Shown: positions 9,142 through 17,799 of the stretch, piece by piece | Position numbering within the stretch: position 1 is the first letter of the stretch | How the letters are laid out: each line of letters starts with the position of its first letter | Assembly (NCBI GenBank): GCA_945905915.1 | Contig: CAMDQL010000029.1 | Location: 1 to 19,057, forward strand | Length of the DNA stretch: 19,057 nucleotides | Direction of reading: 5' to 3' | Source of the DNA: Flavobacterium psychrophilum | Lineage (GTDB): Bacteria; Bacteroidota; Bacteroidia; Flavobacteriales; Flavobacteriaceae | The notes under the pieces: generated by a model | Databases searched by the model: none | What the model was told of the DNA's origin: nothing | The model's input: the letters and a program-made list of their open reading frames with translations, nothing else | Program-made: the position numbers and the translations under genes

Positions 9142-9162
9142 TGTGTTGTGTTGTTGTAGTTG

Positions 9163-9193
9163 CAAATTTAGTTATAAAAGTTGTTTTTTTCAA
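9163..9193 (-). promoter_or_regulatory. Promoter of carA (TTG-N20-TAAATTTG)
   Basis: The minus strand shows TTG (9191-9193), a 20-base spacer and TAAATTTG (9163-9170), which fits the Bacteroidota housekeeping sigma consensus in both elements and spacing. It sits between the rplQ terminator and the carA ATG and predicts a leader of about 15 bases. This is one of the two best promoter matches in the window. Confidence 0.65.
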
Positions 9194-9212
9194 CTGTTTG
9201 AATCGTAAAACC

Positions 9213-9247
9213 AAAAAAAAAGGATAAACTTAAAAAAGTCTATCCTT
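9213..9247 (-). terminator. Intrinsic terminator at the end of the ribosomal protein operon
   Basis: On the minus strand AAGGATAGACT (9237-9247) pairs with AGTTTATCCTT (9220-9230) through one G-U pair and a six-base loop, and is followed by an uninterrupted T-run down to 9213. It lies 28 bases after the rplQ stop and before the carA promoter. Confidence 0.9.
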
Positions 9248-9274
9248 ATTATATTTAAATCAATGATATCATTG

Positions 9275-9784
9275 TTATTCTGTAGCTTCAGTTGGTGAAG
9301 AAGTTTCCTCTGTTTGATCAGCAACCGTTGTATCGGACACTGGAGCTTCAGAAGTGCCTTCTGCTTTTTTAACCTTACCACGACGTGTTGTTTTCTTAAC
9401 TTCTTTTTTACCACCGTTGTACAAAGTGTTAAAATCTACTAATTCAATCATTGCCATGTCAGCGTTATCTCCTAAACGGTTACCTAACTTGATGATACGA
9501 GTGTATCCTCCTGGACGGTCACCTACTTTAGCAGCAACTTCTCTGAACAATTCAGTAACAGCATATTTATCTCTTAAGTAAGAGAAAACTGTACGTCGGT
9601 TGTGAGTAGTATCTTCTTTTGATTTTGTAACTAATGGTTCAACAAATTGTTTTAAAGCTTTAGCCTTAGCAACAGTTGTATTAATACGTTTATGTTCGAT
9701 TAAAGAACAAGCCATATTAGCTAACATAGCTCTTCTATGTCCTTTTTGTCTACTTAAATGATTGAATTTTTTTCCGTGTCTCAT
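9275..9784 (-). CDS. rplQ: Ribosomal protein bL17
   Basis: L17 is a large-subunit protein near the exit of the peptide tunnel. The first 120 or so residues are the conserved domain: [40 protein letters not shown], and [19 protein letters not shown]. After it comes a tail of about 45 residues that begins lysine- and arginine-rich ([15 protein letters not shown]) and ends rich in Thr, Ser and Glu. This makes 169 residues against about 120-130 for the core; such tails are familiar in Bacteroidota L17 proteins. It is the last gene of the operon, 61 bases after rpoA. Confidence 0.98.
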   Translation of the reverse strand: MRHGKKFNHLSRQKGHRRAMLANMACSLIEHKRINTTVAKAKALKQFVEPLVTKSKEDTTHNRRTVFSYLRDKYAVTELFREVAAKVGDRPGGYTRIIKLGNRLGDNADMAMIELVDFNTLYNGGKKEVKKTTRRGKVKKAEGTSEAPVSDTTVADQTEETSSPTEATE

Positions 9785-9845
9785 GACGTGTTTTATTTAT
9801 CTTCATCTTGCATCAATCCATAAAGGAGCGCAAAATATGAAGCAA

Positions 9846-10838
9846 TTACTCTTTATCTAATTTATATTTAGTAAGATCCATTCCAAAAGTTAGATTTTTA
9901 TTAGCCACTAACTCATCTAATTCAGTTAATGATTTTTTACCAAAATTACGGAACTTCATTAAGTCGTTTTTGTTGAAAGAAACTAAGTCACCTAAGGTAT
10001 CAACTTCAGCTGCTTTTAAGCAATTTAATGCTCTAACAGATAAGTCCATATCTACTAATTTAGTTTTCAATAATTGTCTCATATGAAGAGATTCTTCGTC
10101 ATAAGACTCTGTTTGAGCAATTTCATCTGCCTCAAGAGTAATTCTTTCGTCAGAAAACAACATAAAGTGGTGAATCAACGTTTTAGCTGCTTCAGTTAAT
10201 GCATCTTTAGGATGGATAGAACCATCTGTAATGATTTCAAAAACTAATTTTTCATAATCCGTTTTTTGTTCCACACGAAAATTTTCGATAGAATACTTTA
10301 CATTCTTAACAGGAGTGTAAATAGAATCTGTAAAAATTGTTCCTATTGGAGCATTTGACTTTTTGTTCTCTTCTGCAGGAACATAACCTCTACCTTTTTC
10401 GATAGAAAGTTCCATATTTAGAGTTGTTTTGGTGTCTAAATTACAGATCACTAAATCTGGGTTTAACACTTGAAAACCAGAGATGAATTTTTGAAAATCA
10501 CCAGCAGTTATCTTATCTTTACCTGAAAGAGAGATAGAAACAGACTCATTATCAATATCTTCAATTTGACGTTTGAAACGTACTTGTTTAAGATTTAAGA
10601 TAATTTCTGTTACGTCTTCAACTACACCAGAAATGGTAGAGAACTCATGTTCTACTCCTTCAATTCTAACAGATATAATTGCGTATCCTTCAAGAGAAGA
10701 AAGCAAAACTCTTCTAAGTGCATTACCAACAGTCAATCCATAACCAGGTTCTAAAGGTCTAAATTCGAATTTACCTTCAAAATCGGTTGAATCGATCATG
10801 ATAACTTTATCGGGCTTTTGAAAATTAAATATTGCCAT
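9846..10838 (-). CDS. rpoA: DNA-directed RNA polymerase subunit alpha
   Basis: The alpha subunit nucleates RNA polymerase assembly and contacts upstream promoter DNA and activators. The 330-residue protein has the N-terminal dimerisation domain with the family block [20 protein letters not shown] (32-51) and the segment [12 protein letters not shown] (148-159). A C-terminal domain from about residue 255 shows [11 protein letters not shown] and [16 protein letters not shown]269 and N272 correspond to the DNA-contacting R265 and N268 of E. coli. The start is placed at ATG 10836-10838 ([12 protein letters not shown]), because an upstream in-frame TTG would add only six unconserved residues overlapping the spacer. 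It lies 21 bases downstream of rpsD. Confidence 0.98.
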   Translation of the reverse strand: MAIFNFQKPDKVIMIDSTDFEGKFEFRPLEPGYGLTVGNALRRVLLSSLEGYAIISVRIEGVEHEFSTISGVVEDVTEIILNLKQVRFKRQIEDIDNESVSISLSGKDKITAGDFQKFISGFQVLNPDLVICNLDTKTTLNMELSIEKGRGYVPAEENKKSNAPIGTIFTDSIYTPVKNVKYSIENFRVEQKTDYEKLVFEIITDGSIHPKDALTEAAKTLIHHFMLFSDERITLEADEIAQTESYDEESLHMRQLLKTKLVDMDLSVRALNCLKAAEVDTLGDLVSFNKNDLMKFRNFGKKSLTELDELVANKNLTFGMDLTKYKLDKE

Positions 10839-10859
10839 AATTTCGACTAATGTCAATTA

Positions 10860-11465
10860 TTATTTGTTATACAACTCAACGATTAGTTGTTCTTTAATAT
10901 TTTCTGGAATTTGAAGTCTTTGAGGTACAGAAACAAAAGTACCTTCTTTAGTATCATTGTTCCATGTGATCCACTCATAAACCTGAGAAGCACTTGCTAA
11001 AGAGCGATCGATAGCTTCAATAGATTTAGATTTTTCACGAACCGCTACTTTGTCACCTGCTTTTAAGTGATAAGAAGGAACGTTAACCAATTCACCATTA
11101 ACAGTGATGTGTCTGTGAACTACGATTTGACGTGCTGCTCTACGAGAAGGAGCAATGCCCATTCTGTAAACAACATTATCTAAACGAGCCTCGCACAATT
11201 GAAGTAAAATTTCACCTGTTACTCCAGAAGCAGCAGATGCCTTTTTAAATAAATTTCTGAATTGTTTTTCAAGAATTCCGTAAGTGTACTTCGCTTTTTG
11301 CTTTTCCATTAACTGAACTGCGTACTCAGACTTTTTACCTCTCTTTTTAGCTAAACCATGTTGGCCAGGAGGGTAATTTCTTTTTTCGAAGGCTTTGTCT
11401 TCTCCGAATATTGCTTCGCCAAATTTACGAGCAATTTTTGTTTTTGGACCAGTATATCTTGCCAT
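10860..11465 (-). CDS. rpsD: Ribosomal protein uS4
   Basis: S4 is a primary 16S rRNA-binding protein that starts assembly of the 30S body. In several bacteria it also represses its own mRNA and can act with RNA polymerase as an antiterminator. The 201 residues include the N-terminal [16 protein letters not shown] and an S4 RNA-binding domain ([10 protein letters not shown], then [11 protein letters not shown]) at about residues 90-130. No zinc-binding cysteine cluster is present at the N-terminus, so this is the zinc-free form. The gene is separated from rpsK by 84 bases holding a terminator-like hairpin, the second largest gap in the operon. Confidence 0.98.
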   Translation of the reverse strand: MARYTGPKTKIARKFGEAIFGEDKAFEKRNYPPGQHGLAKKRGKKSEYAVQLMEKQKAKYTYGILEKQFRNLFKKASAASGVTGEILLQLCEARLDNVVYRMGIAPSRRAARQIVVHRHITVNGELVNVPSYHLKAGDKVAVREKSKSIEAIDRSLASASQVYEWITWNNDTKEGTFVSVPQRLQIPENIKEQLIVELYNK

Positions 11466-11468
11466 TTT

Positions 11469-11535
11469 AAAAAAATTAAAAAAGGTAGGAATTATGAATT
11501 CAGGTCTTTATCCTTCGATAATTTTAAACCTACCT
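11469..11535 (-). promoter_or_regulatory. Attenuator-like hairpin and T-run in the rpsD leader
   Basis: On the minus strand AGGTAGG (11529-11535) pairs with CCTACCT (11483-11489), and after a five-base bulge AATTAT (11518-11523) pairs with ATAATT (11490-11495), closing a 22-base loop. The stem is followed by six Ts counting its last base, two As and seven more Ts, ending three bases before the rpsD ATG. This is intrinsic terminator geometry placed inside an operon, just ahead of rpsD-rpoA-rplQ. It may be a partial terminator or a binding site for S4; the regulatory role is inferred. Confidence 0.6.
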
Positions 11536-11549
11536 ATGTTATACTTAAA

Positions 11550-11933
11550 TTATACTCTTCTTCTTTTCGGAGGACGACATCCGTTATGTGGCATTGGAGT
11601 TACATCAATGATTTCTGTAACTTCAACACCAGAATTATGAATAGATCTGATAGCAGATTCTCTTCCATTTCCTGGTCCTTTCACATAAACTTTTACTTTC
11701 TTTAGTCCAGCTTCAAGAGCTACTTTACTACAATCTTCTGCTGCCATTTGAGCGGCATAAGGAGTATTCTTTTTAGAACCTCTAAACCCCATTTTACCAG
11801 CTGAAGACCAAGAAATTACTTCACCTTTCTTGTTTGTCAAAGAAATGATGATGTTGTTAAAAGTAGCATTAATATGCGCTTCACCCGAAGATTCAACGAT
11901 AACTTTACGTTTTTTTGCAGTTGCTTTAGCCAT
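11550..11933 (-). CDS. rpsK: Ribosomal protein uS11
   Basis: S11 lines the platform of the 30S subunit near the mRNA exit. The 127 residues show the family blocks [57 protein letters not shown] and the C-terminal [13 protein letters not shown]. It lies 11 bases after rpsM and before the structured rpsD leader. Confidence 0.98.
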   Translation of the reverse strand: MAKATAKKRKVIVESSGEAHINATFNNIIISLTNKKGEVISWSSAGKMGFRGSKKNTPYAAQMAAEDCSKVALEAGLKKVKVYVKGPGNGRESAIRSIHNSGVEVTEIIDVTPMPHNGCRPPKRRRV

Positions 11934-11944
11934 ATTATTACTTA

Positions 11945-12319
11945 TTATTTAGTTGCTTTTTTCTTGTTAGCAACAGTTTTTCTCTTACCTTTTCTAGTTC
12001 TAGAATTGTTTTTAGTTCTTTGACCTCTCAATGGAAGTCCAGCTCTATGACGAATACCTCTTTGACATCCGATATCCATTAAACGTTTGATGTTTAATTG
12101 AATTTCTGATCGCAATTCTCCTTCAATTTTAAAGTATGACACCGCGTCACGGATTGCTCCGATCTCGTCGTCATTCCAATCTTGAACTTTCTTGTCTTCG
12201 CTCACTTGAGCTTTAGCTAAAATATCTTTAGCTCTGCTTTTACCAATACCAAATATGTATGTTAAAGCAATGATTCCTCTTTTTTGTTTAGGTATATCTA
12301 CCCCTGCAATTCTTGCCAT
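11945..12319 (-). CDS. rpsM: Ribosomal protein uS13
   Basis: S13 sits in the head of the 30S subunit and bridges to the 50S subunit and P-site tRNA. The 124 residues include [20 protein letters not shown], the helix-hairpin-helix [13 protein letters not shown], and [18 protein letters not shown] followed by a basic tail. Only two bases separate its ATG from the rpmJ stop. The rpmJ end gives the sequence AAGGATAATT before the start, one of the few purine-rich, Shine-Dalgarno-like stretches in this operon. Confidence 0.98.
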   Translation of the reverse strand: MARIAGVDIPKQKRGIIALTYIFGIGKSRAKDILAKAQVSEDKKVQDWNDDEIGAIRDAVSYFKIEGELRSEIQLNIKRLMDIGCQRGIRHRAGLPLRGQRTKNNSRTRKGKRKTVANKKKATK

Positions 12320-12321
12320 AA

Positions 12322-12438
12322 TTATCCTTGTCTTTGTTTAAATCTAGGATTCTTTTTGTTAATAACGTATAATCTTCCTTTTCTACGTACAATAATGCAC
12401 TCGGCACTTCTCTTTTTAACTGATGCTCTTACTTTCAT
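12322..12438 (-). CDS. rpmJ: Ribosomal protein bL36 (zinc-free form)
   Basis: A 38-residue protein read directly from the minus strand between infA and rpsM; it begins [20 protein letters not shown] and ends [10 protein letters not shown]36 binds 23S rRNA late in 50S assembly. In the E. coli form three cysteines and a histidine bind zinc. Here only the second cysteine (C14) remains: the first is replaced near KRSAEC, the third position is Asn in YVINKK, and the histidine position is Phe. It is therefore the zinc-independent type. Ten bases separate it from infA upstream. Confidence 0.96.
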
Positions 12439-12448
12439 TTTAATAGCT

Positions 12449-12664
12449 TTAGTATCTATAAGTAATTCTTGCTTTAGACAAATCGTAAGGACTCATTTCA
12501 AGTTTAACCTTGTCACCTGGTAATAATTTAATATAATGCATACGCATTTTACCAGATATATGAGCAATTACAACGTGTCCGTTTTCTAACTCTACACGAA
12601 ACATAGCATTTGACAATGCTTCAATAATTGTTCCGTCTTGTTCTATTGCTGATTGTTTTGCCAT
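12449..12664 (-). CDS. infA: Translation initiation factor IF-1
   Basis: IF-1 binds the 30S A site during initiation and assists IF-2 and IF-3. The 71 residues form a single OB-fold S1-like domain, with [14 protein letters not shown] in the middle and [20 protein letters not shown] towards the end, which is the normal length and pattern. It is placed directly after secY (six bases), without the map gene that separates them in many bacteria. Confidence 0.98.
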   Translation of the reverse strand: MAKQSAIEQDGTIIEALSNAMFRVELENGHVVIAHISGKMRMHYIKLLPGDKVKLEMSPYDLSKARITYRY

Positions 12665-12670
12665 AAAAAA

Positions 12671-14017
12671 TTAAGCTACTGCTTTTCTGTTTTTACCACT
12701 TTTCATCAAACCATCATAGTGTTTATTCAATAAATAAGAATTTATTTGTTGAATAGTATCTATTGCAACTCCAACCATAATTAACAAAGAAGTACCACCA
12801 TAAAAATAACCCCATGCTCCTTGAACTCCAAGTAAACTTACTGCTACCGCTGGGAACACAGCAATTAAAGCAAGAAATAATGAACCTGGAAAGGTAATTA
12901 ATGACATTATTTTATCTAGGTAATCTCCGGTTTCAACTCCTGGTTTAACACCTGGAATAAATCCACCACTTCTTTTTAAATCATCTGCCATTTTGTTAGT
13001 AGGCACTGTAATTGCGGTGTAAAAATACGTAAAAATTACGATTAATAAAGCAAAAACAATGTTATAAACTAAACCAAATGGATCATTAAACATTGCTGCT
13101 AATGAAAGTGCGCTATCAGATTTTGATAAACCTGAAACTGCCGCTGGAATAAACATAATAGCTTGAGCAAAAATGATCGGCATAACACCTGATGCATTTA
13201 ACTTCAATGGGATAAACTGTCTGTTTCCTCCCATCATGTCTTGCTCAAAATCTCCAGATACTGTACGTCTAGCATACTGTACTGGTATTTTTCTCACAGC
13301 CATAACTAATAAGATACAAGCTATAATTACTAAGAACCATAATATTAATTCAATTACAATCATTAAAGGACCACCATTTGTTTGAGCGGTTCTAGATGAA
13401 AACTCTTGAATAAATGCTTGTGGCATTCTAGCAATAATACCTACCATTATCAATAAAGATATACCATTACCAATACCTTTGTCGGTAATTTTTTCTCCTA
13501 ACCACATTGCAAAAATTGTACCTGTAACTAAAATAAGTACAGATGAAAATAAGAATGGGAAAGATCCAGCACCTAACATAAATGCCTCTCCAGGCAATGT
13601 GTTATATAAGTTATAAATATAACCTGGTCCTTGAACTAAAGTGATTAAGATTGTTAACCATCTTGTAATTTGGTTTATTTTCTTTCTTCCACTTTCACCA
13701 TCCTTTTGTAATTTTTGTAAATAAGGCACTGCAATTCCCATTAATTGAACTACAATAGAAGCCGAAATATAGGGCATGATACCCAATGCAAATACAGAAG
13801 CTTGCGAAAACGCACCTCCTGTAAACACATTAATTAACCATCCAATACCTTCATTAGTTTGGTTTGTAAGATTTGTCAATTTAGTAGCATCAATACCAGG
13901 AAGTGTTACTTGCGCACCAAAACGATACACTAATAACAATCCAAGAGTTAATAAAATTCTATTTTTTAACTCTTCAATTTTCCAAACGTTGATGAATGAA
14001 TCTATAAATTTCTTCAT
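12671..14017 (-). CDS. secY: Preprotein translocase subunit SecY
   Basis: SecY is the channel of the SecYEG translocase in the inner membrane. The 448-residue protein has ten hydrophobic helices. Family blocks visible include RFGAQVTLPGID after the first helix, ALGIMPYISASIVVQLMG (second helix and plug region), GEKITDKGIGNGISLLIM, and the cytoplasmic loop SGGFIPGVKPGVETGDYLDK, which is needed for SecA action. Embedding in the ribosomal operon, between rplO and infA, is the ancestral arrangement. adk is absent from the spacer. Confidence 0.98.
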   Translation of the reverse strand: MKKFIDSFINVWKIEELKNRILLTLGLLLVYRFGAQVTLPGIDATKLTNLTNQTNEGIGWLINVFTGGAFSQASVFALGIMPYISASIVVQLMGIAVPYLQKLQKDGESGRKKINQITRWLTILITLVQGPGYIYNLYNTLPGEAFMLGAGSFPFLFSSVLILVTGTIFAMWLGEKITDKGIGNGISLLIMVGIIARMPQAFIQEFSSRTAQTNGGPLMIVIELILWFLVIIACILLVMAVRKIPVQYARRTVSGDFEQDMMGGNRQFIPLKLNASGVMPIIFAQAIMFIPAAVSGLSKSDSALSLAAMFNDPFGLVYNIVFALLIVIFTYFYTAITVPTNKMADDLKRSGGFIPGVKPGVETGDYLDKIMSLITFPGSLFLALIAVFPAVAVSLLGVQGAWGYFYGGTSLLIMVGVAIDTIQQINSYLLNKHYDGLMKSGKNRKAVA

Positions 14018-14030
14018 TTTACTAAAAGGA

Positions 14031-14483
14031 TTATAATGTTACAGCTTCACCTCCAGCAGCTTCAATAGCCGCCTTTGCAGATGCAGTAAATTTGTGAGCA
14101 CTTACTTTAAGTTTTGTTTTTAGCTCACCTCTTCCTAAAATCTTTACTAAGCTATTTTTTGTAGCCAAACGTGTATCTACAAAAACAGTAAAATCAACTG
14201 TATCTGTAACCACTCCATTTTCTACTAATAATTGTAACGAATCAAGATTAATACCTTGATATTCTACTCTATTAATATTCTTGAAACCAAACTTAGGTAC
14301 ACGTCTTTGAAGCGGCATTTGACCACCTTCAAAACCAATTTTCTTAGAATATCCAGAACGAGACTTTGCTCCTTTGTGTCCGCGTGCAGCGGTACCACCT
14401 TTACCAGAACCTTCTCCTCTACCAACTCTTTTATTTTGGTTGTGAACTGAACCTTCAGCTGGTTGTAAGTTACTTAAATTCAT
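14031..14483 (-). CDS. rplO: Ribosomal protein uL15
   Basis: L15 is a 23S rRNA-binding protein of the 50S subunit. The 150 residues have the glycine-rich N-terminal extension [18 protein letters not shown] that threads into rRNA, the [15 protein letters not shown] block and the C-terminal globular part ending [16 protein letters not shown]. It lies 13 bases before secY. Confidence 0.98.
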   Translation of the reverse strand: MNLSNLQPAEGSVHNQNKRVGRGEGSGKGGTAARGHKGAKSRSGYSKKIGFEGGQMPLQRRVPKFGFKNINRVEYQGINLDSLQLLVENGVVTDTVDFTVFVDTRLATKNSLVKILGRGELKTKLKVSAHKFTASAKAAIEAAGGEAVTL

Positions 14484-14495
14484 AACTGTATAGTG

Positions 14496-14678
14496 TTATT
14501 TAGTTTCTTCTACAGAAACTAAGTGTTTAACTTTATTTACCATTCCAAGGATAGCAGGATTTGCATCATGCTCAACAACTTGTCCCATTTTACGAAGACC
14601 TAAAGCTTCCAAAGTTCTCTTTTGATCAAGAGGACAATTGATTTTACTTCTTACTTGTTTTACTTTTAATTTTGCCAT
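14496..14678 (-). CDS. rpmD: Ribosomal protein uL30
   Basis: L30 is a small 50S protein. The 60 residues begin MAKLKVKQVRSKINCPLDQK and contain TLEALGLRKMGQVVEHDANP, the family core. It sits between rpsE and rplO as in the standard spc operon, with 13-base and 12-base spacers. Confidence 0.97.
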   Translation of the reverse strand: MAKLKVKQVRSKINCPLDQKRTLEALGLRKMGQVVEHDANPAILGMVNKVKHLVSVEETK

Positions 14679-14691
14679 GATTTCCTGTTAA

Positions 14692-15216
14692 TTAACCTTT
14701 GAATACTTTTTCTAAAGATACTCCTCTTTGTTTCGCAATGGTTAAAGCACTTCTCATTTGTAATAAAGCATCAAAAGTTGCTTTTACTACATTGTGAGGA
14801 TTTGATGAACCTTGTGATTTAGATAATACATCGTGTACACCTACAGATTCTAATACCGCACGTACAGCACCACCAGCGATAACTCCGGTACCGTGTGAGG
14901 CTGGCATTAAGAATACTCTAGCACCACCAAATTTACCTTTTTGTTCATGAGGTACAGATTGTCCTTGAAGAGGAATTCTCACAAGATTTTTCTTTGCATC
15001 TTCTACTGCTTTTGCAATAGCTTCAGAAACATCTTTAGATTTCCCTAATCCATGACCTACCACACCGTTTTCATCACCAACTACTACTATAGCAGAGAAA
15101 CCAAATGCTCTACCTCCTTTAGTAACTTTAGTAACACGATTTACACTCACCAAACGGTCTTTTAATTCAAGACCTCCTGGTTTTACAATCTCTACGTTTT
15201 TATAATTATGATACAT
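14692..15216 (-). CDS. rpsE: Ribosomal protein uS5
   Basis: S5 lies at the back of the 30S body near the mRNA entry and affects decoding accuracy. The 174 residues contain the N-terminal double-stranded RNA-binding-like domain ([34 protein letters not shown]) and the C-terminal domain with [18 protein letters not shown] and [14 protein letters not shown]. The ATG at 15214-15216 is preceded by a short A/T-rich stretch without a Shine-Dalgarno motif, six bases after rplR. Confidence 0.98.
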   Translation of the reverse strand: MYHNYKNVEIVKPGGLELKDRLVSVNRVTKVTKGGRAFGFSAIVVVGDENGVVGHGLGKSKDVSEAIAKAVEDAKKNLVRIPLQGQSVPHEQKGKFGGARVFLMPASHGTGVIAGGAVRAVLESVGVHDVLSKSQGSSNPHNVVKATFDALLQMRSALTIAKQRGVSLEKVFKG

Positions 15217-15222
15217 AATTTC

Positions 15223-15573
15223 TTAGAATTTAAGTCCAGCTTCTCTAGCTCCTTCAGCTAATGATTTCACACGTCCATGGTATAAATACCCACCTCTATC
15301 AAAAGAGATTGTTGAAATACCTGCTTTAACTGCTTTTTCAGCAACTAATTTACCCACTGCTTTAGCAGTTTCAACAGCATTTCCTTGAGCAACACCTTTA
15401 TCTCTCGATGAAGCTGCAACTATAGTTGTACCGTTAACATCATCTATGATTTGCGCATAGATTTCTTTATTACTTCTGAATACAGAAAGTCTTGGTTGAG
15501 CAGCAGTACCGCTTACAATCTTTCTGATTCTGAACTTAATTCTTTGTCTTCTTTCAGATTTCGTTAATGACAT
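15223..15573 (-). CDS. rplR: Ribosomal protein uL18
   Basis: L18 binds 5S rRNA and anchors it to the 50S subunit together with L5. The 116 residues show [35 protein letters not shown] and [20 protein letters not shown] with the usual C-terminal REAGLKF. It lies 11 bases downstream of rplF. Confidence 0.98.
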   Translation of the reverse strand: MSLTKSERRQRIKFRIRKIVSGTAAQPRLSVFRSNKEIYAQIIDDVNGTTIVAASSRDKGVAQGNAVETAKAVGKLVAEKAVKAGISTISFDRGGYLYHGRVKSLAEGAREAGLKF

Positions 15574-15584
15574 AGTCTTAATTT

Positions 15585-16127
15585 TTAAGCTGATTTACCT
15601 GCTTTTCTTCTTAGTTCTTCTCCTACAAACTTAACTCCTTTTCCTTTATATGGCTCAGGTTTGCGGAAACCTCTGATCTTCGCAGCTACTTGACCTAATA
15701 ATTGTTTGTCGAATGATGATAATTTCACTATCGGATTTTTACCTTTTTCTGATACTGTTTCAACAGTTACATCTTTTACAACTTCTAGAACGATGTTGTG
15801 AGAGTATCCTAAAGCTAAATCAAGTTTTTGTCCTTGATTAGAAGCTCTATAACCTACTCCAACTAATTCTAATTCTTTTGTAAAACCTTCAGAAACACCA
15901 ACAATCATGTTGTTGATTAATGAACGATAAAGTCCGTGTTTCGCTCTCTCATCTTTATGATCTGATGAACGCTCAACGATAACTTGGTTATCTTCGATTT
16001 TTACGGTTACATCAGAAAATTCTTGAGTAAGCTCGCCTAATTTTCCTTTAACTGAAACCACAGCATCTTTAACTTCTACAGTTACTCCTGCTGGAATTGC
16101 AATTGGATTTTTACCTATTCTTGACAT
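15585..16127 (-). CDS. rplF: Ribosomal protein uL6
   Basis: L6 lies near the sarcin-ricin loop and factor-binding site of the 50S subunit. The 180 residues contain two similar domains: the first begins [20 protein letters not shown], and the second carries [20 protein letters not shown] and the C-terminal signature [20 protein letters not shown]. It lies 16 bases downstream of rpsH. Confidence 0.98.
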   Translation of the reverse strand: MSRIGKNPIAIPAGVTVEVKDAVVSVKGKLGELTQEFSDVTVKIEDNQVIVERSSDHKDERAKHGLYRSLINNMIVGVSEGFTKELELVGVGYRASNQGQKLDLALGYSHNIVLEVVKDVTVETVSEKGKNPIVKLSSFDKQLLGQVAAKIRGFRKPEPYKGKGVKFVGEELRRKAGKSA

Positions 16128-16143
16128 TGTCTCGTCTTTATTA

Positions 16144-16542
16144 TTAATATACGTAACAAATTACTTCGCCACCAACATTTAATTGCTTAGCTTGTTTTCC
16201 TGTCATCAATCCTTTTGATGTAGAAACAATAGCAATACCTAAACCGTTTAAGATTCTTGGAAGGTTAGCTGAACTTGCATATTTACGTAAACCTGGTTTA
16301 CTAATTCTTTGGATATCTTTGATAACAGAATCTTTTGTTTCTTTATCATATTTAAGTGCAATTTTGATGGAACCCTGAACCGAGTTGTCTTCAAATTTAT
16401 AACTTAAAATATATCCTTGATCGAATAAAATTTTTGTGATTTCTTTCTTCATGTTAGAAGCAGGAATTTCAACCACTTTATGGTTAGCTCTCACTGCATT
16501 TCTAACACGAGTTAGATAATCGGCAATTGGATCTGTATACAT
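16144..16542 (-). CDS. rpsH: Ribosomal protein uS8
   Basis: S8 binds helix 21 of 16S rRNA early in 30S assembly and in E. coli is the autogenous repressor of the spc operon. The 132 residues have [19 protein letters not shown] at the start and the C-terminal RNA-binding signature [16 protein letters not shown] followed by GGEVICYVY. It is preceded by the largest spacer of the operon (104 bases), which holds a promoter-like sequence. This makes it a natural candidate for separate control. Confidence 0.98.
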   Translation of the reverse strand: MYTDPIADYLTRVRNAVRANHKVVEIPASNMKKEITKILFDQGYILSYKFEDNSVQGSIKIALKYDKETKDSVIKDIQRISKPGLRKYASSANLPRILNGLGIAIVSTSKGLMTGKQAKQLNVGGEVICYVY

Positions 16543-16622
16543 ATGTATATATTTGCGGCTATGGTTTTCAAAAAGTACTCACTCATTGAACCTTTAACCA
16601 ATTAATCTTTTTATTTGGATTG

Positions 16623-16653
16623 CAAAAGTAATAACTTTTTGCGAGATTACCAA
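16623..16653 (-). promoter_or_regulatory. Putative internal promoter upstream of rpsH (TTG-N20-TACTTTTG)
   Basis: On the minus strand TTG (16651-16653, inside the last codons of rpsN), a 20-base spacer and TACTTTTG (16623-16630) match both Bacteroidota promoter elements at the ideal spacing. It predicts a leader of roughly 70 bases before rpsH. A second, poorer candidate (TTG at 16599-16601, 21 bases, TACTTTTTG at 16569-16577) lies within that leader. Activity is inferred from sequence only. Confidence 0.5.
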
Positions 16654-16916
16654 GATGCTTTTTTAACACCTGGAATTAATCCTTGATTAGCCATTTCACG
16701 GAATGTAACACGAGAAAGACCGAATTGACGCATATACCCTCTTGGTCTTCCTGTTAATTTACAACGGTTGTGTAAACGAACTGGAGAAGCATTTTTAGGT
16801 AATTTTTGTAATGCTTCAAAATCTCCAGCAGCTTTTAGCGCTTTTCTTTTTTCTGCATATTTGTCAACAACTGCTTGTCTCTTTACCTCACGGGCTTTCA
16901 TTGATTCTTTAGCCAT
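16647..16916 (-). CDS. rpsN: Ribosomal protein uS14 (long, zinc-free form)
   Basis: S14 is a late-assembling protein of the 30S head. The 89-residue length and the lack of the paired CxxC motifs of the short type show the zinc-independent form. The family signature [18 protein letters not shown], followed by [13 protein letters not shown] and the terminal KKASW, is clear. It starts three bases after the rplE stop. The rpsH promoter-like TTG lies inside its last codons. Confidence 0.98.
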   Translation of the reverse strand: MAKESMKAREVKRQAVVDKYAEKRKALKAAGDFEALQKLPKNASPVRLHNRCKLTGRPRGYMRQFGLSRVTFREMANQGLIPGVKKASW

Positions 16917-16919
16917 ATC

Positions 16920-17471
16920 TTAATTCTTTTTAAAAGGTAATCCTAATTCTGCTAATAATGATTTTGCTTCTTTATCTGTTTGAGCAGAAGTAACGAAAGT
17001 TATATCAAAACCAGCAATTTTATTTACTTTATCAATATCAATTTCAGGGAAAATGATTTGTTCTAAAACACCTAAGTTATAATTACCTCTTCCGTCAAAA
17101 CCAGTAGATTTAATTCCGCTGAAATCTCTAACACGTGGTAAAGATGAAGTAATCAATCTATCTAAGAATTCATACATTCTTTCTCCACGTAACGTTACTT
17201 TAGCACCAATTGGCATACCTTTTCTTAATTTAAAAGACGCAACGTCTTTTTTAGAAATTGTAGCAACTGCTTTTTGCCCTGTAATTTTAGACATTTCTTC
17301 AACAGCATAATCTACTAACTTTTTGTCAGAAACAGCTGCACCAACACCACGGCTTACAATAATTTTTTCAAGTTTTGGAACTTGCATTACATTTTTGTAA
17401 CCGAATTCTTCTTTAAGAGCTGCAATTACTCTGCTCTTATATTCTTCTTTTAGTCTAGGAATATATGCCAT
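16920..17471 (-). CDS. rplE: Ribosomal protein uL5
   Basis: L5 binds 5S rRNA and contacts P-site tRNA. The 183 residues show [58 protein letters not shown] and the conserved FPEIDIDKV. It lies two bases after rplX and three bases before rpsN. In E. coli the rplX-rplE junction is the S8 repressor site; I could not recognise a copy of that structure here by eye. Confidence 0.98.
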   Translation of the reverse strand: MAYIPRLKEEYKSRVIAALKEEFGYKNVMQVPKLEKIIVSRGVGAAVSDKKLVDYAVEEMSKITGQKAVATISKKDVASFKLRKGMPIGAKVTLRGERMYEFLDRLITSSLPRVRDFSGIKSTGFDGRGNYNLGVLEQIIFPEIDIDKVNKIAGFDITFVTSAQTDKEAKSLLAELGLPFKKN

Positions 17472-17473
17472 AA

Positions 17474-17788
17474 CTATAATACTTGATTAGATTTTTTTGA
17501 AAATCTCACTTTCTTGTCTCCTTCTTGTTTAAAACCAACTTTAGTTACTTCTTTTGACTTTGGGTCAATTAAAGACAAGTTAGACACATGAATAGGAGCT
17601 TCTTTTTTAACGATTCCTCCTTGAGGGTTTTTTGCACTTGGTTTTGTATGTTTTGAAACCATGTTAACTCCTTCAACAATCGCTTTGTTTTTCTCACGAA
17701 GAACACGTACAATTTTACCTTCAGAACCTTTGTGGTCTCCAGCAATAACTCTTACGATATCTCCTGATTTTATTTTTAGCTTTATCAT
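17474..17788 (-). CDS. rplX: Ribosomal protein uL24
   Basis: L24 is an assembly-initiating 50S protein close to the tunnel exit. The 104 residues carry a KOW motif at the N-terminus ([19 protein letters not shown]) and the block [20 protein letters not shown] with [14 protein letters not shown] behind it. It lies 11 bases after rplN. Confidence 0.98.
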   Translation of the reverse strand: MIKLKIKSGDIVRVIAGDHKGSEGKIVRVLREKNKAIVEGVNMVSKHTKPSAKNPQGGIVKKEAPIHVSNLSLIDPKSKEVTKVGFKQEGDKKVRFSKKSNQVL

Positions 17789-17799
17789 TTGTATAAGAA

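Noticed and set aside
10839..10856. Upstream TTG start adding six residues to RpoA
   Set aside because: The ATG at 10838 gives the conserved MAIFNFQKP start; the extension lies in the rpsD-rpoA spacer and is not conserved in the family.
11358..11705. Open frames on the plus strand opposite rpsD/rpsK and other ribosomal genes
   Set aside because: They are antisense shadows of highly conserved genes with no recognisable protein features.
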